A stretch of 64,000 nt of DNA from Paenibacillus sp. 32O-W (lineage in GTDB: Bacteria > Bacillota > Bacilli > Paenibacillales > NBRC-103111). Below, one piece after another: positions 33,477-43,863 of this stretch. The position numbers and the translations under genes are program-made. Within the stretch, counting starts at the first letter, position 1. Each line of letters opens with the position of its first letter. Location of the stretch: positions 62,001 through 126,000 of the forward strand of contig NZ_VEGP01000003.1 of NCBI RefSeq assembly GCF_007679495.1, in the 5' to 3' direction. The notes below the pieces were generated by a model. That model searched no databases. It was not told where the DNA came from and saw only the letters and a list, made by a program, of their open reading frames with translations.

Positions 33477-34382
33477 ATGAAGCAATACCCGAGAACGGTC
33501 CTGCATCAGTCCGTCGTCATTGACCGGATCGTTTCCTTATATTATTTCGAGTTCGCCAAGGATTTCGTTTTTCCCGGTGAAGAACATGATTTCTGGGAGT
33601 TTCTTTACATTGATAAAGGGGAAGTAGCTGTAAGGGCCGATGAAACACTGCATCTTCTAAAGCAGGGCTCGATTATTTTTCATAAGCCTAATGAATTCCA
33701 CAGCATCTATGCGAACCGGGTGGTCGCGCCGAATTTGATCGTTATGAGCTTTGAATGCCATTCGGATATGATGAAGATGTTCGAGAACAAAATTATCCGG
33801 CTTGGGGACGAGGAGCGAAATTTGCTGGCTGAGATCGTTCGGGAAGGAATGAATGCGTTTCATTTCCCGTTCCGGATTCCTCTTCAACGAAGAGCCGATG
33901 CTCCCGTCGGTTCCGAACAGCTGATCAAGCTCTATCTGGAAACGTTCCTGCTGCGTCTCCTTCGCAAGGAACAATCCAGGCGGACCACAGGGGAGTCCGT
34001 ACCGGTCCCCTTATCTTCCACGGCTAAAGAGAACAAGGAAGCCCAGATGGTGAGAGACATCATCTCCTACCTGGAAGGAAGATTGGGCTCCAAGCTGTCC
34101 CTGGCCGAGATGAGTGAAACCCTGCATATGTCCAAAACGAAGCTGAAAGAGCTGTTCAAGCGAAGAACAGGTTACTCGTTGATGGAATACTTCGGGCAGT
34201 TAAGAATAGATCGTGCCAAATCGTATATTCGCGAGGAATCGGCCAATTTTACGGAAATTGCAGACCGGCTCGGCTTCAGCAGCGTTCATTATTTTTCCAA
34301 AGCCTTCAAGAAAACGACCGGCATGAGTCCGACGGAATATGCAAAATCCGTCAAGGCCAGGGTCCCCGTAGGGAAAATATAA
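33477..34382 (+). CDS. AraC family transcriptional regulator
   Basis: The 301-residue protein has a cupin N-domain (EHDFWEFLYIDKGEVAVRADET, GSIIFHKPNEFHSI) and two C-terminal helix-turn-helices (SLAEMSETLHMSKTKLKELFKRRTG; FTEIADRLGFSSVHYFSKAFKKTTG). It is divergent from the oxidoreductase gene, which it may regulate. ATG 33477 begins the domain; ATG 33426 is in frame but has no better ribosome site. Confidence 0.88.
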   Translation: MKQYPRTVLHQSVVIDRIVSLYYFEFAKDFVFPGEEHDFWEFLYIDKGEVAVRADETLHLLKQGSIIFHKPNEFHSIYANRVVAPNLIVMSFECHSDMMKMFENKIIRLGDEERNLLAEIVREGMNAFHFPFRIPLQRRADAPVGSEQLIKLYLETFLLRLLRKEQSRRTTGESVPVPLSSTAKENKEAQMVRDIISYLEGRLGSKLSLAEMSETLHMSKTKLKELFKRRTGYSLMEYFGQLRIDRAKSYIREESANFTEIADRLGFSSVHYFSKAFKKTTGMSPTEYAKSVKARVPVGKI

Positions 34383-34455
34383 ACTCCATAAAAGTGAGAT
34401 TCACCGTTTTGACCATGACGCTATTCATTCTAATGTCTTCCAGGGAGGGAATACG

Positions 34456-35472
34456 ATGGTACTCGTAAATGAACAAGATTACATAGCCAGAACCGATGCG
34501 GCCTCCGATACTTTATGGGAGCCGTTATGGCGGATCGCCACACCTCTGCTGCCTGTGGAGAAGCGGATTTTGCAATCATCCGCCTTGAGAAGACTGCATT
34601 ACGTTCATCACGGCGGAGCTTCACGAATCAATACGCATCATACGTTCAGTCGTTTGCAGCATACTTTGGGCGTGTTCTCTTTAATTGCCCATTACTGTCC
34701 GGATAACGGGACGCTGAGGGCGGCTTCCCTGCTGCATGATATCGGTCACGGCCCGTTCAGCCATTCGCTGGAAGGAATCGAAGGGATAGATCATCACCAG
34801 TGGACCCGGGATATGTTGTTTGGAGAGGAATTATCCGGCATTTTGCAGGAGCACGGAATCCATCCGGAGGAGATCTGGGCTTATGTCCATGGAGAAGTCC
34901 CGAGTTTGCTAAGAAATTCTACGGGAGTTCTGCACCTGGACCACCTGGATTCCTGGGCGCGCAGCGCGCAGGCGGGAGGCTATCTGCCCGTTGAGCCGAA
35001 TGAGCTGCTGGACCGGTTGTTCCCTGCTCCCGATGGAGTGCAGGCGGATAGGGAGGCAGCCGAGCTGATGGTGGACCTCATAGTGGAAGAGGCCAAATTC
35101 CATACCTCACCTGCGAACATTGCCGCAAATTCGGAGCTTCGGCAGATCGTCTTCCAATGGATTAGGGAGGCCCGTCCGGATAAACGGCAGCTTATCGGAA
35201 TGACCGACTCCATGCTGGAGCAGGAGCTGCTCAGGCATCCCGGTACGAGTGGCCGGTTAAGAAGACTGCTGCTGGAATCCTGGCGGCTTAGGGTTACCCG
35301 GGACCGGGATCAGGCCCCGGCTGATGCCTTGGAGGTAGAGGTGAACAAATTATATTTGTCCGTCCCCATGGTCCAAGGCCGGAAAATAACCGAGATCTCG
35401 GAGCGGGCGCGCGGCAGGATAGAAGATGTACAGCATCGAAAGGGCAAGTACTACGTCTATTGGCAGGACTAG
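34456..35472 (+). CDS. HD-domain phosphohydrolase
   Basis: The 338-residue protein has the metal-binding pattern of dGTPase/SAMHD1-like HD enzymes: H in FSRLQHTLGVFSL, HD in ASLLHDIGHGPFSHSLEG, and a late Asp in LHLDHLDSWAR. The C-terminus (residues 250-338) is specific and has no recognised domain. It may hydrolyse nucleotides. AGGGAGGG lies before the ATG. It is 73 nt after the AraC gene on the same strand. Confidence 0.85.
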   Translation: MVLVNEQDYIARTDAASDTLWEPLWRIATPLLPVEKRILQSSALRRLHYVHHGGASRINTHHTFSRLQHTLGVFSLIAHYCPDNGTLRAASLLHDIGHGPFSHSLEGIEGIDHHQWTRDMLFGEELSGILQEHGIHPEEIWAYVHGEVPSLLRNSTGVLHLDHLDSWARSAQAGGYLPVEPNELLDRLFPAPDGVQADREAAELMVDLIVEEAKFHTSPANIAANSELRQIVFQWIREARPDKRQLIGMTDSMLEQELLRHPGTSGRLRRLLLESWRLRVTRDRDQAPADALEVEVNKLYLSVPMVQGRKITEISERARGRIEDVQHRKGKYYVYWQD

Positions 35473-35518
35473 GCGCTAACCCCGGCGGCTGTTCCGCGAA
35501 GTTCTTCCGACCGTAACG

Positions 35519-36385
35519 TCAAGTGTCGGGGACCGGCGGCTGCCGGTACTTGCTGGGCGGCTGGCCATAATATTTGGAGAAGGCCTTGGAGAATGAAAAT
35601 AGATCCGGATAACCGGTGGACAAGGCAATCTCCGTTACAGGCATGGAGGTGTCCTGCAGCAGCTTGGCCGCCTTCTCCATCTTCAGCTTCTGCAAGTAGC
35701 GCAGCGGTGAAATGCCCATCTGTTCGGTAAAAACCGAGGAGAAGTACGATCGGTTGACTCCGGCATAATCCGCTGCATCCTGAATCGAAATGCCTTCGGA
35801 GAAATGAAGCTTCAGGAAGTCGACGCTCTGCTGCAGCCACGCGGAACGTTTAGCGGGAGGAATCTCCGAATGGCGGACAGTCATCTGACTGAACAATTGG
35901 TAGATGAGCGACAGAATGGCCGCAGCGGACCCGGCTCCTTGCTGCTTGCGCAGAACGTCCATCAATCCTTCTAACGTAGAAAGAACATGAGAGCCGACCG
36001 TTTGCTCCCGGTAGGGCCGTTCCGGAGAGAGCCCTGCCGCTTCCAGCAGGTGCGGAACCTGCCCGCCGTCCATCGCTATCCAGCACATGCGGAGCGGCGA
36101 TGATGAAGGAACCACCTGATAGGAGTAGGCGATTTGCGGATATAGGCAGAACAGATCCCCTTGCTTTAAAATCAGGGACAGCTTCCCCCGTTCCACCTTC
36201 ACCTGACCCCCCAGCACAAAATGTATACTGTAGCACTCGATAAAGCGGGAGCCGACTTGGTAATTGGGCTTGGCCTGGTTCCTTCCGGCCCTGACCAGCC
36301 ACAGGCCGCCCATTCTTTCCACCTCGGACGGCTTGTAATAATGATACTCCGCATACTCGTGAGAGTATTCCTGCATGTCCCTCAT
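35519..36385 (-). CDS. AraC family transcriptional regulator
   Basis: The 288-residue protein has an N-terminal ligand-binding cupin domain (IHFVLGGQVKVERGKLSLIL, DLFCLYPQIAYSYQV) and a standard double helix-turn-helix (SIQDAADYAGVNRSYFSSVFTEQMG; VTEIALSTGYPDLFSFSKAFSKYYG). GAGGGGG is 7 nt before the ATG. It stands alone, convergent with the HD gene; the 650-bp region upstream separates it from the fucoside cluster it may help regulate. Confidence 0.88.
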   Translation of the reverse strand: MRDMQEYSHEYAEYHYYKPSEVERMGGLWLVRAGRNQAKPNYQVGSRFIECYSIHFVLGGQVKVERGKLSLILKQGDLFCLYPQIAYSYQVVPSSSPLRMCWIAMDGGQVPHLLEAAGLSPERPYREQTVGSHVLSTLEGLMDVLRKQQGAGSAAAILSLIYQLFSQMTVRHSEIPPAKRSAWLQQSVDFLKLHFSEGISIQDAADYAGVNRSYFSSVFTEQMGISPLRYLQKLKMEKAAKLLQDTSMPVTEIALSTGYPDLFSFSKAFSKYYGQPPSKYRQPPVPDT

Positions 36386-37038
36386 CGATTATCCCCCTCT
36401 AAAATCCTCTATTTATAAAATAGGAGAAACCTAACAAAATGACAAGCAGGGCCTTTAATCCTCATTCAGCTTACATTCATGTCTTACAGCTCTTTCCTTA
36501 GCCTACTCTCCTTACTCCACTCAATCACGAAATAATAAAGCTTCAATTAGACTCTAGCCATTTCGTTTGCGGGAAAGTCCGCATTTGTGACCGCTCCTCC
36601 TCAGCTTACCTGTTGTTTTGACGCCTTTTGACCATTATCCCCTTGGATCAGGAGGCGTATGAAGGCGGGAAATAGCGACGGGTAGAGGAAGGTTGGATGC
36701 ACCATGGAGATCAAGGAGGGGCTCAGGCCCAGGATTCCATGATTCTGATTAGACGGGATAGCAGTCCAAAGCGAGAAGAGAAAAGTAATATACCTGGGAG
36801 AAGATGGATGGAATTCAGAGAAAGGACCGGCTAATGGTGCCGTGATTCTGATTAGAAGGGATAGCCGTCCAAGCCGAGGAGCGCGAGATTCCGAGAGCTG
36901 GGGTAGCCGGAAGGCTTCCAGCTTAAAAAAACCAATCCTATCTTAATTTAGCCATGAGACAACGGAAGGAGTTTGTGGTAAGATCATCCAACCGCCAGTG
37001 GTATCTCTTTGTAAATGTGGACAAAGGAGTGAAAACGA
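36386..37038. other. 650-bp intergenic region with a dispersed 33-bp repeat
   Basis: No credible gene is seen. Two near-identical 33-bp copies starting TGATTCTGATTAGA occur at 36740-36772 and 36843-36875, with only a few differences, in the same orientation and 103 bp apart. Each is followed by a stretch rich in GAGAAG or GAGCG. The end of the region carries the promoter and GGAG site of the yesN-like gene. Confidence 0.5.
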
Positions 37039-38058
37039 ATGGCTACTTTGCTGGTTGTAGATGACGAGCCCATCATTCGTGCCGGATTGGTGAAGCTTAT
37101 CAAGCAGTATGATCCTGACTGCGAGGTGCTGGCAATGCCGAACGGCGCTGCTGCGTTAGAGCAAATCAACAAGCGGATCCCGGATTTGGTGTTAACCGAT
37201 ATCCGTATGCCGAAGATGGACGGTCTGGAGCTGTGCAGGCAGATCGACGAGAACCGGTTTCAGGTCAAAATGGTAGTAATATCGGGATACAGTGATTTCT
37301 TCTACGCTCAGAAATGCCTCACTTACGGCGTAAAAGAGTATTTGTTGAAACCGATTACAGAAAAAGAGCTATACCCGGTGCTGGATAGGCTGCTGAAGGA
37401 AGAAGGAGCCTATTCCCTGTCTCTTATCCACTATGAGGAATGGCTGGAGACCGTCGAGCAGGCCATATGGGCGGTAGATATCGACAAAGTTTACGCTTTG
37501 GTGGAGCAGTGGGTGGAGAGCGGTTATGCTCATCTGAAGACGGCTCAGCTTCAGCAAATTGTGGAAGACGGGCTCGCGCTGCTCGTGAAGAAGCTGAACT
37601 CGCGCAGCGTGTACCGTTTTGAAATGGGGCCTGCGGGCAGAACAGCCGCTTCGCGATCGGAAGTGATCGATTATTTGAAGCAGGAGCTGCATCGTCTGTG
37701 TAATGAACTGCATCATTGGCGGGGAGGCATGGAGAAGAATCTGTTCGAGGAGGCGAAGGCCTACATAGACCAGCATATTACGGAAGAAATAAGCTTGGAG
37801 GACGTCGCGGAGAAGGTCGGTCTCGCCCCGACTTATTTTAGCTTTTATTTCAAAAAAATGACCAACGAAACTTTCGTGCAGTACCGGATGAAGAAACGGA
37901 TCGAAATGGCGAAAAAGCTGCTGGAGCTCCCGCATTACAAAATTGTCGATGTGGGCATGGAAATCGGCTATCAGAATTATCCCCATTTCACCAAAATATT
38001 CAAAAAAATTACCGGACTGTCTCCTACGGAGTACAGGCAGATGCTGGGCATTCGATAA
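37039..38058 (+). CDS. YesN-type response regulator with AraC output domain
   Basis: The 339-residue protein has a receiver domain (residues 1-120; VVDDEPIIRAGL, phospho-acceptor Asp in VLTDIRMPKMDG, conserved Lys in YLLKPITE) and a C-terminal AraC-type double helix-turn-helix (about 240-338). It pairs with the sensor kinase whose ATG overlaps its stop by 1 nt and should activate the sugar transporter operon downstream. AAAGGAGTG lies upstream. Confidence 0.92.
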   Translation: MATLLVVDDEPIIRAGLVKLIKQYDPDCEVLAMPNGAAALEQINKRIPDLVLTDIRMPKMDGLELCRQIDENRFQVKMVVISGYSDFFYAQKCLTYGVKEYLLKPITEKELYPVLDRLLKEEGAYSLSLIHYEEWLETVEQAIWAVDIDKVYALVEQWVESGYAHLKTAQLQQIVEDGLALLVKKLNSRSVYRFEMGPAGRTAASRSEVIDYLKQELHRLCNELHHWRGGMEKNLFEEAKAYIDQHITEEISLEDVAEKVGLAPTYFSFYFKKMTNETFVQYRMKKRIEMAKKLLELPHYKIVDVGMEIGYQNYPHFTKIFKKITGLSPTEYRQMLGIR

Positions 38059-40007
38059 TGTGGAGAAGAAGCCTGGCGGTCAAAGTTTTTATGTCGTTCG
38101 TTATAGTCATCATCGTCTCCTTCTCCATTGTGAGCATATCCATGTATGTAACCTCGTCCCGGGAGCTCGATCTGCTGCACGAAGAGATGCTGACGCAAAT
38201 CGTTGACAACGCCCTGCATCACACCGATCTTTATATTAAAAGCTACGAGAGGGCAACGCTGTCGCTGCTTACCTCCAGTCAAGTAAAACAGTTTCTGGAT
38301 GCCGAGCAGAATCAATATTTTACGTATTATTCCTTATCGGCTCAAATCAAGGATGAGCTGTTCAAGCCGATATTTATCAACAACCCGGAAATCAGCATGA
38401 TTTATTTAATCAGCTATAACGGCATGACCTTTCATGACTTCAATATTGATCATCCTCCCTTTAGCGAGTCCGTGTTGAAGGATAGTCTGGAGGATTTGCG
38501 GGAGCAGACGAAGGATGACGGTTCTCTGTCGTTGATAGATTGGAGCTTTCTTGATGGCCAGCTTTCGCTGGCTCGCAAAATATCCGGACGCCAGACGTCA
38601 AAGCTTTTCAAAGGAATCGTGGGCATCGAGTTGAGAATTGAAGAATTAACCACGCTCTGGAAAGGGATTAGGCTGGGGGATCGCGGATATTTTTTTATTG
38701 TCAACGATCGGGGGGAAATTGTTTACGATCCGAATAAAGAGAAGATCGGCAAGCAATTGGAGGGCCGTCTATTCGAGCAGGTCCGGGATCATGAGGGAGC
38801 CTTCTTTATCGATGAAGAGGCAGGCGAAGAAGGCCTTCAGCGAATCTATTTCAGCAGGAGGTCGGATTATTCCGGGTGGACGCTTGTATCTTCCATGCCG
38901 TTGGAAGCGGTCAGGAAGCCGGTACAGACCATCCGGCAGACGACACTCGCGGCCAGTGCAATCAGCATTGTCGTGGCCCTGCTTCTTGCTTACCGATTCG
39001 GCCGGTCGATCATCTCTCCGATCCGAATGATCGAACAAGGGATGCGCCGGACGGAGAAGGGAGATTGGACGAAGGTGCCTCTGCGCGGCAAGAAGGACGA
39101 GATGGATCGCCTGATTCACAGCTACAACATCATGGTTTCGCGACTGTCGGAGCTGGTCGAGAGGGTGTACGAAAGCGAGCTGAAGAACCAGGATAATTTA
39201 TTCAAACGGCAGTTAGCCGAATTTCAGGCGCTACAGCTGCAGATCAATCCGCATTTTCTGTATAACACGCTGGAAACGGTTATCTGCTATGCTGTCGTTC
39301 AGGAGTCCGAAGAGATCAAGGATATAGTCCGGGCCATGTCGCTAATGCTCCGTTATTCCGTACAGACCGATTTGGAGGAAATTACGGTAGCGAATGAACT
39401 GAAGCATGTTCTTCATTATATGACCATCATGAATTACCGGTTTGAACAGCCATTCGAGCTTCAGGTCGATATCCCTCCCGAATATTTGCTTAAGAAGATG
39501 GTCCGGCTTACGCTGCAGCCTTTGGTGGAGAACGCCTTTAAGCATGCGTTTCCGGATGGGATTAAGGATTACCACTACATCCGCATTCTCGCCGAGGCGG
39601 AGGGACAGCGGCTGAAAATTACCGTTGCCGATAATGGCCAGGGAATGCCGGAGGAAGAGCTGCTTAAGCTCCGGATGAAGCTGTCCGTTAATGAGGCGCA
39701 GAGGTCTAAAGAGAGGCAGCTGAGAGAACAGTTATCCGCGGAAGAGCAGGTCGAAGTGGGTCAAGCTGGAGAGCATGGCGGAATCGGTTTGATTAATGTG
39801 CATAACCGTATTCAAATGGTGTTCGGGGCGCAGTATGGGCTTAGTGTGGAGAGCGCGCCGGGCCAAGGGACGGCCGTTACGCTGACGATGCCGGATACCG
39901 ATGCCGTCGGATTCGCCGGGATGGCCGGGCGTCACCTTAAGATAGAAGATAGGAGCGTAAATCAATATAATGAGCTTTTTTCCGATTCATTTATGATGAA
40001 TCTATGA
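38058..40007 (+). CDS. YesM-type sensor histidine kinase
   Basis: The 649-residue protein has a first membrane helix (about 9-32), a large extracellular Cache-like domain (33-290), a second helix (295-315), a HAMP domain, the His_kinase motif QLQINPHFLYNTLETVI with the phospho-accepting His, and an HATPase domain (N-box LVENAFKHAFPDG, G-box GIGLINVHNRI). It senses an extracellular sugar or its binding protein. A tail of about 35 residues after the ATPase domain is unusual. Confidence 0.92.
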   Translation: MWRRSLAVKVFMSFVIVIIVSFSIVSISMYVTSSRELDLLHEEMLTQIVDNALHHTDLYIKSYERATLSLLTSSQVKQFLDAEQNQYFTYYSLSAQIKDELFKPIFINNPEISMIYLISYNGMTFHDFNIDHPPFSESVLKDSLEDLREQTKDDGSLSLIDWSFLDGQLSLARKISGRQTSKLFKGIVGIELRIEELTTLWKGIRLGDRGYFFIVNDRGEIVYDPNKEKIGKQLEGRLFEQVRDHEGAFFIDEEAGEEGLQRIYFSRRSDYSGWTLVSSMPLEAVRKPVQTIRQTTLAASAISIVVALLLAYRFGRSIISPIRMIEQGMRRTEKGDWTKVPLRGKKDEMDRLIHSYNIMVSRLSELVERVYESELKNQDNLFKRQLAEFQALQLQINPHFLYNTLETVICYAVVQESEEIKDIVRAMSLMLRYSVQTDLEEITVANELKHVLHYMTIMNYRFEQPFELQVDIPPEYLLKKMVRLTLQPLVENAFKHAFPDGIKDYHYIRILAEAEGQRLKITVADNGQGMPEEELLKLRMKLSVNEAQRSKERQLREQLSAEEQVEVGQAGEHGGIGLINVHNRIQMVFGAQYGLSVESAPGQGTAVTLTMPDTDAVGFAGMAGRHLKIEDRSVNQYNELFSDSFMMNL

Positions 40008-40092
40008 TTTGACAAATCTATGAAATCACTAGAAACCAACAGACGAGGGGGAATGAGGTTCCGTTGAAACGATTTTTGAATAGAGGAGGAGG

Positions 40093-41061
40093 ATGGTTCT
40101 GGAACTGACCAGACGCAAACAAACCTACCGTGCAGCTCAAGCCTCCCCGCTGGTGTTGCTCGTCAAGAATGTAAGGAAATGCTGGCAGCTCTATTTATTG
40201 ATGCTGGCGCCGTTTATCTATTTGGTTATTTTTAAATACTGGCCGATGTACGGAGCACTGATTTCCTTTCAGGATTTCGTCCCGACCAAGGGCTTCTGGG
40301 GAAGCGATTGGGTAGGACTGAAGCATTTCGTGCGATTCTTCGACTCCTACGAGTTCTGGAGAATTATGAAAAATACGCTGATTCTAAGCTTGTACAGCCT
40401 TATTGCAGGGTTTCCGTTTCCCATTCTGTTGGCCTTGTGCCTGAATTACGTAAATCAGCGGTTTTTCAAAAAATCAGTGCAGATGATTACCTACGCCCCC
40501 CATTTCATATCGGTGGTCGTCATGGTCGGGATTATTTTGCAGCTTCTCGATCCGCGCATCGGGGTAGTCAATATGATTTTGCAGTTTTTCGGCTTTCAAC
40601 CGATCAATTTTATGGGCAGCCCGGATTTGTTTAAATCCATTTACGTATGGTCGGGAATATGGCAGAATGTCGGTTTTTCCTGCATCATCTATTTGGCGGC
40701 GCTTTCATCGATTGATCCGTCGCTTCACGAGGCCGCTGTCGTTGACGGAGCGAGCAAGCTCCAAAGAATGTGGCATATCGATTTGCCGGGAATCGTACCC
40801 GTTGCCGTCATTTTGCTTATTCTGAACACCGGCAACATTCTGGATACCGGCTTCGAGAAGGTGCTCCTCATGCAAAATCCGCTGAACCTGAGCACATCGG
40901 AAGTCATTGACACTTACGTTTACAAAGTGGGGCTGGCTTCCACGGCGATCAACTATTCGTATTCCTCTGCCATCGGACTGTTCAAATCGGTTATCAATCT
41001 GATCCTGCTGGTGCTCGTCAACAGAATCGCCAGGAAGGTCGGAGAGACAAGCCTATGGTAA
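40093..41061 (+). CDS. Sugar ABC transporter permease, LplB family
   Basis: The 322-residue protein has the LplB start pattern (WQLYLLMLAPFIYLVIFKYWPMYGALISFQDF), six membrane segments and the EAA loop LHEAAVVDGASKLQRMWHIDLPGIVP. It works with the permease and binding protein following. GAGGA is 5 nt before the ATG. In relatives these systems import oligosaccharides and use a shared ATPase. Confidence 0.93.
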   Translation: MVLELTRRKQTYRAAQASPLVLLVKNVRKCWQLYLLMLAPFIYLVIFKYWPMYGALISFQDFVPTKGFWGSDWVGLKHFVRFFDSYEFWRIMKNTLILSLYSLIAGFPFPILLALCLNYVNQRFFKKSVQMITYAPHFISVVVMVGIILQLLDPRIGVVNMILQFFGFQPINFMGSPDLFKSIYVWSGIWQNVGFSCIIYLAALSSIDPSLHEAAVVDGASKLQRMWHIDLPGIVPVAVILLILNTGNILDTGFEKVLLMQNPLNLSTSEVIDTYVYKVGLASTAINYSYSSAIGLFKSVINLILLVLVNRIARKVGETSLW

Positions 41062-41095
41062 GATCCAGCTTAATGAACGAGAGGCGTGAAGAAAG

Positions 41096-41992
41096 ATGAA
41101 TTCGAATCGAGTAGTGGAAAGCAGAGGAGACCGATTATTTAATCTCATTAACTATACCATCCTGTTTCTGTTTACGATCACGATCCTTTATCCGCTTGTC
41201 TATATTGTTAGCGCTTCCTTCAGCTCTCCGCTTGCTGTCGTATCGGGCAAGGTATGGCTGTGGCCGGTGGACTTTTCTTTGGCCGGGTATGAGGCTGTTT
41301 TTAAACATAAGCTGATTTGGACCGGATTTGCCAATTCGTTGTTCTATACCGTCGTAGGAACGGTGGTCAATGTCGTTCTTACCTTGATGGCGGCTTATCC
41401 GCTGTCGCGTAAGGATTTCTATATCCGGCATGTAATCATGGCGCTGTTTGTGTTCACGATCATGTTCTCGGGCGGTCTGATCCCCTCTTACCTGTTGGTC
41501 AAGGATCTGGGCATGATCGATACGCGTTGGGCCCTGATCTTCCCGGGCGCGCTGAGCGTAATGAACGTCATTATCACAAGAACGTTCTTCCAGACGACCA
41601 TTCCCGATGAGCTGCTGGATGCGGGACAATTGGACGGGTGCAGCGATTTCAAGTTTTTGCTCCATGTCGTGCTTCCGCTTTCCGGACCGATTATCGCCGT
41701 TCTGACCTTGTTCTATGCGGTCGGCCATTGGAATTCCTTCTTCAGCGCTCTTCTGTATCTGAAGAGGCAGGAGCTGTATCCGCTGCAGCTTGTCCTTCGG
41801 GACATTCTTATACAGAACGAGGTGGACGCGGAGATGATGTCGGACGTGGCCGATGCCGCCGCCAGGGAAAGCTTGCGGGAATTGCTGAAATATTCTTTGA
41901 TCGTTGTATCCACCATACCTGTTCTTGTTATTTATCCTTTTATTCAAAGACATTTTGTCAAAGGAATCATGATCGGTTCCCTGAAGGGATAA
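41096..41992 (+). CDS. Sugar ABC transporter permease, YtcP/LplC family
   Basis: The 298-residue protein has six membrane segments, FTITILYPLVYIVSASFSSP near the N-terminus and the EAA loop LLDAGQLDGCSDFKFLLHVVLPLSGP. The LplB-YtcP-binding protein order is typical for Paenibacilli. It starts 34 nt after the first permease. Confidence 0.93.
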   Translation: MNSNRVVESRGDRLFNLINYTILFLFTITILYPLVYIVSASFSSPLAVVSGKVWLWPVDFSLAGYEAVFKHKLIWTGFANSLFYTVVGTVVNVVLTLMAAYPLSRKDFYIRHVIMALFVFTIMFSGGLIPSYLLVKDLGMIDTRWALIFPGALSVMNVIITRTFFQTTIPDELLDAGQLDGCSDFKFLLHVVLPLSGPIIAVLTLFYAVGHWNSFFSALLYLKRQELYPLQLVLRDILIQNEVDAEMMSDVADAAARESLRELLKYSLIVVSTIPVLVIYPFIQRHFVKGIMIGSLKG

Positions 41993-42029
41993 CCGCCATA
42001 GATCACAAAGGCTGTAGGGAGGGGTTAAT

Positions 42030-43673
42030 ATGTTAAAAAAATATGTGTCCGCCGGTATGTGTCTGATGCTCGGTTCAACACTGGTTATGAGTGCTTGCGG
42101 CAGTAAAGAGGAGCCCGGGGCGGATCCTGCTTCAGCGGCGACCGTCAATCCGACGGGTGTATTTCCTATTACCAATGAAAAAACAACGATCAAGGTGCTC
42201 ATGAAAGGGAGCAATGCGGTAGAGAACTTCGCCACTAACGAATTTACGAAGTGGCTGGAGGAAAAGACGAACATTCACATCGAATGGGAGGTGGCGCCGA
42301 ACAAAACGGCCGATGAGAAGCTGAATATTACGCTGGCCAGCGGAGATTATCCCGAGGTCATTATGGGTTTTGCGGTCAAACCGGTCCAGCAGGCGCTGTA
42401 CGGGAAGGACGGGGTTTTCCTGCCGCTCAACGATCTGATTGAGAAATACGGGGAATATACGAAGCAGATGTTCGAAGCGGCTCCTACGGCGCGGGACGTG
42501 ATTACCGCACCGGATGGCAACATCTATGCCCTGCCCATGGTAAACGACTGCTACCACTGCTCCATGGGGACGAAGATGTGGATTAACAAAGCTTGGCTCG
42601 ATAAGCTGAATCTGCCGGTGCCCCAGACCACGGAGGAGTTCCGCGAAGTACTCCGGGCATTTAAGGACAAGGATCCGAACGGAAACGGCAAAGCCGATGA
42701 AATTCCTCTGGTCGGGGCGACTAACGGACCGCAGAGCAAGATCGATTTGTTCCTGATGCGTTCGTTCATCGAATTCGACGGCTCCGGCATGTTCCTGAAG
42801 GATGGCAAGATCGATGTGGCCTATAACAAGCCCGAATGGAAGGAAGGCCTGAAGTATCTGCATTCGTTGTTCGAGGAAGGGCTTCTGTCGCCGCAAAGCT
42901 TTACCCAGGACCGGAACCAATTGAAGCAAATGGGGGAGAATCCGGAGGCTCCAATTCTGGGAGCGGTTGCCTCTCAGAACCCTACTGTTTTCGTGTCGAT
43001 GGATTCCGACCGGGCGAAGGATTATGTGACGATTCCGCCGCTGGAAGGCCCTGGAGGCATCCGCTCGGCGAACTACAATCCATATAGCGCGACGGGTAAC
43101 GGATATTTCGTGATTACGAATAAGGCGAAGAACCCGGAGGCTGCGTTCCGGCTGGCGGACTTCCTGTACAGTGAAGAAGGAACGATGCGGTCGAATATTG
43201 GAAGACCTGGCCAGGAGTGGGTAGAAGCGGCGGAAGGTGAGTTGGGCATTGACGGGAAGCCGGGGAAATGGAAGCAGCTTTCGACGTTTGGCGGGGTGCA
43301 GAACGTACATTGGTCGCAATCCAGCCCTTCGCTTCGCACGAATGAATTCCGGTTGAGCCAGGTGGCCGATCCGGAGAACCCGCTGGAGGTCATTCTGTAT
43401 AACGAAACGAAGAACAACTATGAGCCTTATAGAATGGATCCGGGGCTGGTCGTTCCTCCCCTGTTCTTTACTAACGAGCAGGCTGAGGAATTGGCCGACA
43501 TTCAGAAGACGATTACCGATTACAAGGATGAAATGCTGGCGAAGGCGGTGATAGGAGAGATCGACATCGACAAGGAATGGGATAATTATGTGAAGACTTT
43601 GGAAAAGATGAAGCTTCCGAGGTATCTGGAAATCTTCCAGGAAGCCTATGAGGTATCTTCCTTCAAAAAGTAG
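42030..43673 (+). CDS. Sugar ABC transporter binding lipoprotein, LplA-like
   Basis: The 547-residue lipoprotein (signal to Cys at residue 23, LVMSACGSKEE) has the long solute-binding fold of LplA proteins with a Ca-binding-like DKDPNGNGKADEIPL loop at about 212-226. Its length (over 500 residues) is normal for the family. It delivers a fucose-containing or other oligosaccharide to the two permeases upstream, judging by the glycosidases that follow. Confidence 0.92.
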   Translation: MLKKYVSAGMCLMLGSTLVMSACGSKEEPGADPASAATVNPTGVFPITNEKTTIKVLMKGSNAVENFATNEFTKWLEEKTNIHIEWEVAPNKTADEKLNITLASGDYPEVIMGFAVKPVQQALYGKDGVFLPLNDLIEKYGEYTKQMFEAAPTARDVITAPDGNIYALPMVNDCYHCSMGTKMWINKAWLDKLNLPVPQTTEEFREVLRAFKDKDPNGNGKADEIPLVGATNGPQSKIDLFLMRSFIEFDGSGMFLKDGKIDVAYNKPEWKEGLKYLHSLFEEGLLSPQSFTQDRNQLKQMGENPEAPILGAVASQNPTVFVSMDSDRAKDYVTIPPLEGPGGIRSANYNPYSATGNGYFVITNKAKNPEAAFRLADFLYSEEGTMRSNIGRPGQEWVEAAEGELGIDGKPGKWKQLSTFGGVQNVHWSQSSPSLRTNEFRLSQVADPENPLEVILYNETKNNYEPYRMDPGLVVPPLFFTNEQAEELADIQKTITDYKDEMLAKAVIGEIDIDKEWDNYVKTLEKMKLPRYLEIFQEAYEVSSFKK

Positions 43674-43863
43674 GCTCGGGGAGCATAAGAAAACCCAATT
43701 TTATCTGTAAAAAAGCCATCGGTTCTCCCTTCCCATGTGATACGCTTGGAACAGTGCACACATTAGTATCCGGGAAGGCGAGGATCGGATTGGGAATGCA
43801 AATAGAATGGGGATGACCCGCAGCGATCCGAACAACTTCTAACCAAGAAGGAAGGGAAAGGCT

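Noticed and set aside
41135-42274. A 379-codon minus-strand frame opposite the permease and binding-protein genes
   Set aside because: It is a shadow of two recognised genes with normal coding features on the plus strand.
42132-43319. A 395-codon minus-strand frame opposite the LplA-like gene
   Set aside because: Arg- and His-rich composition is typical of an antisense shadow; no ribosome site.
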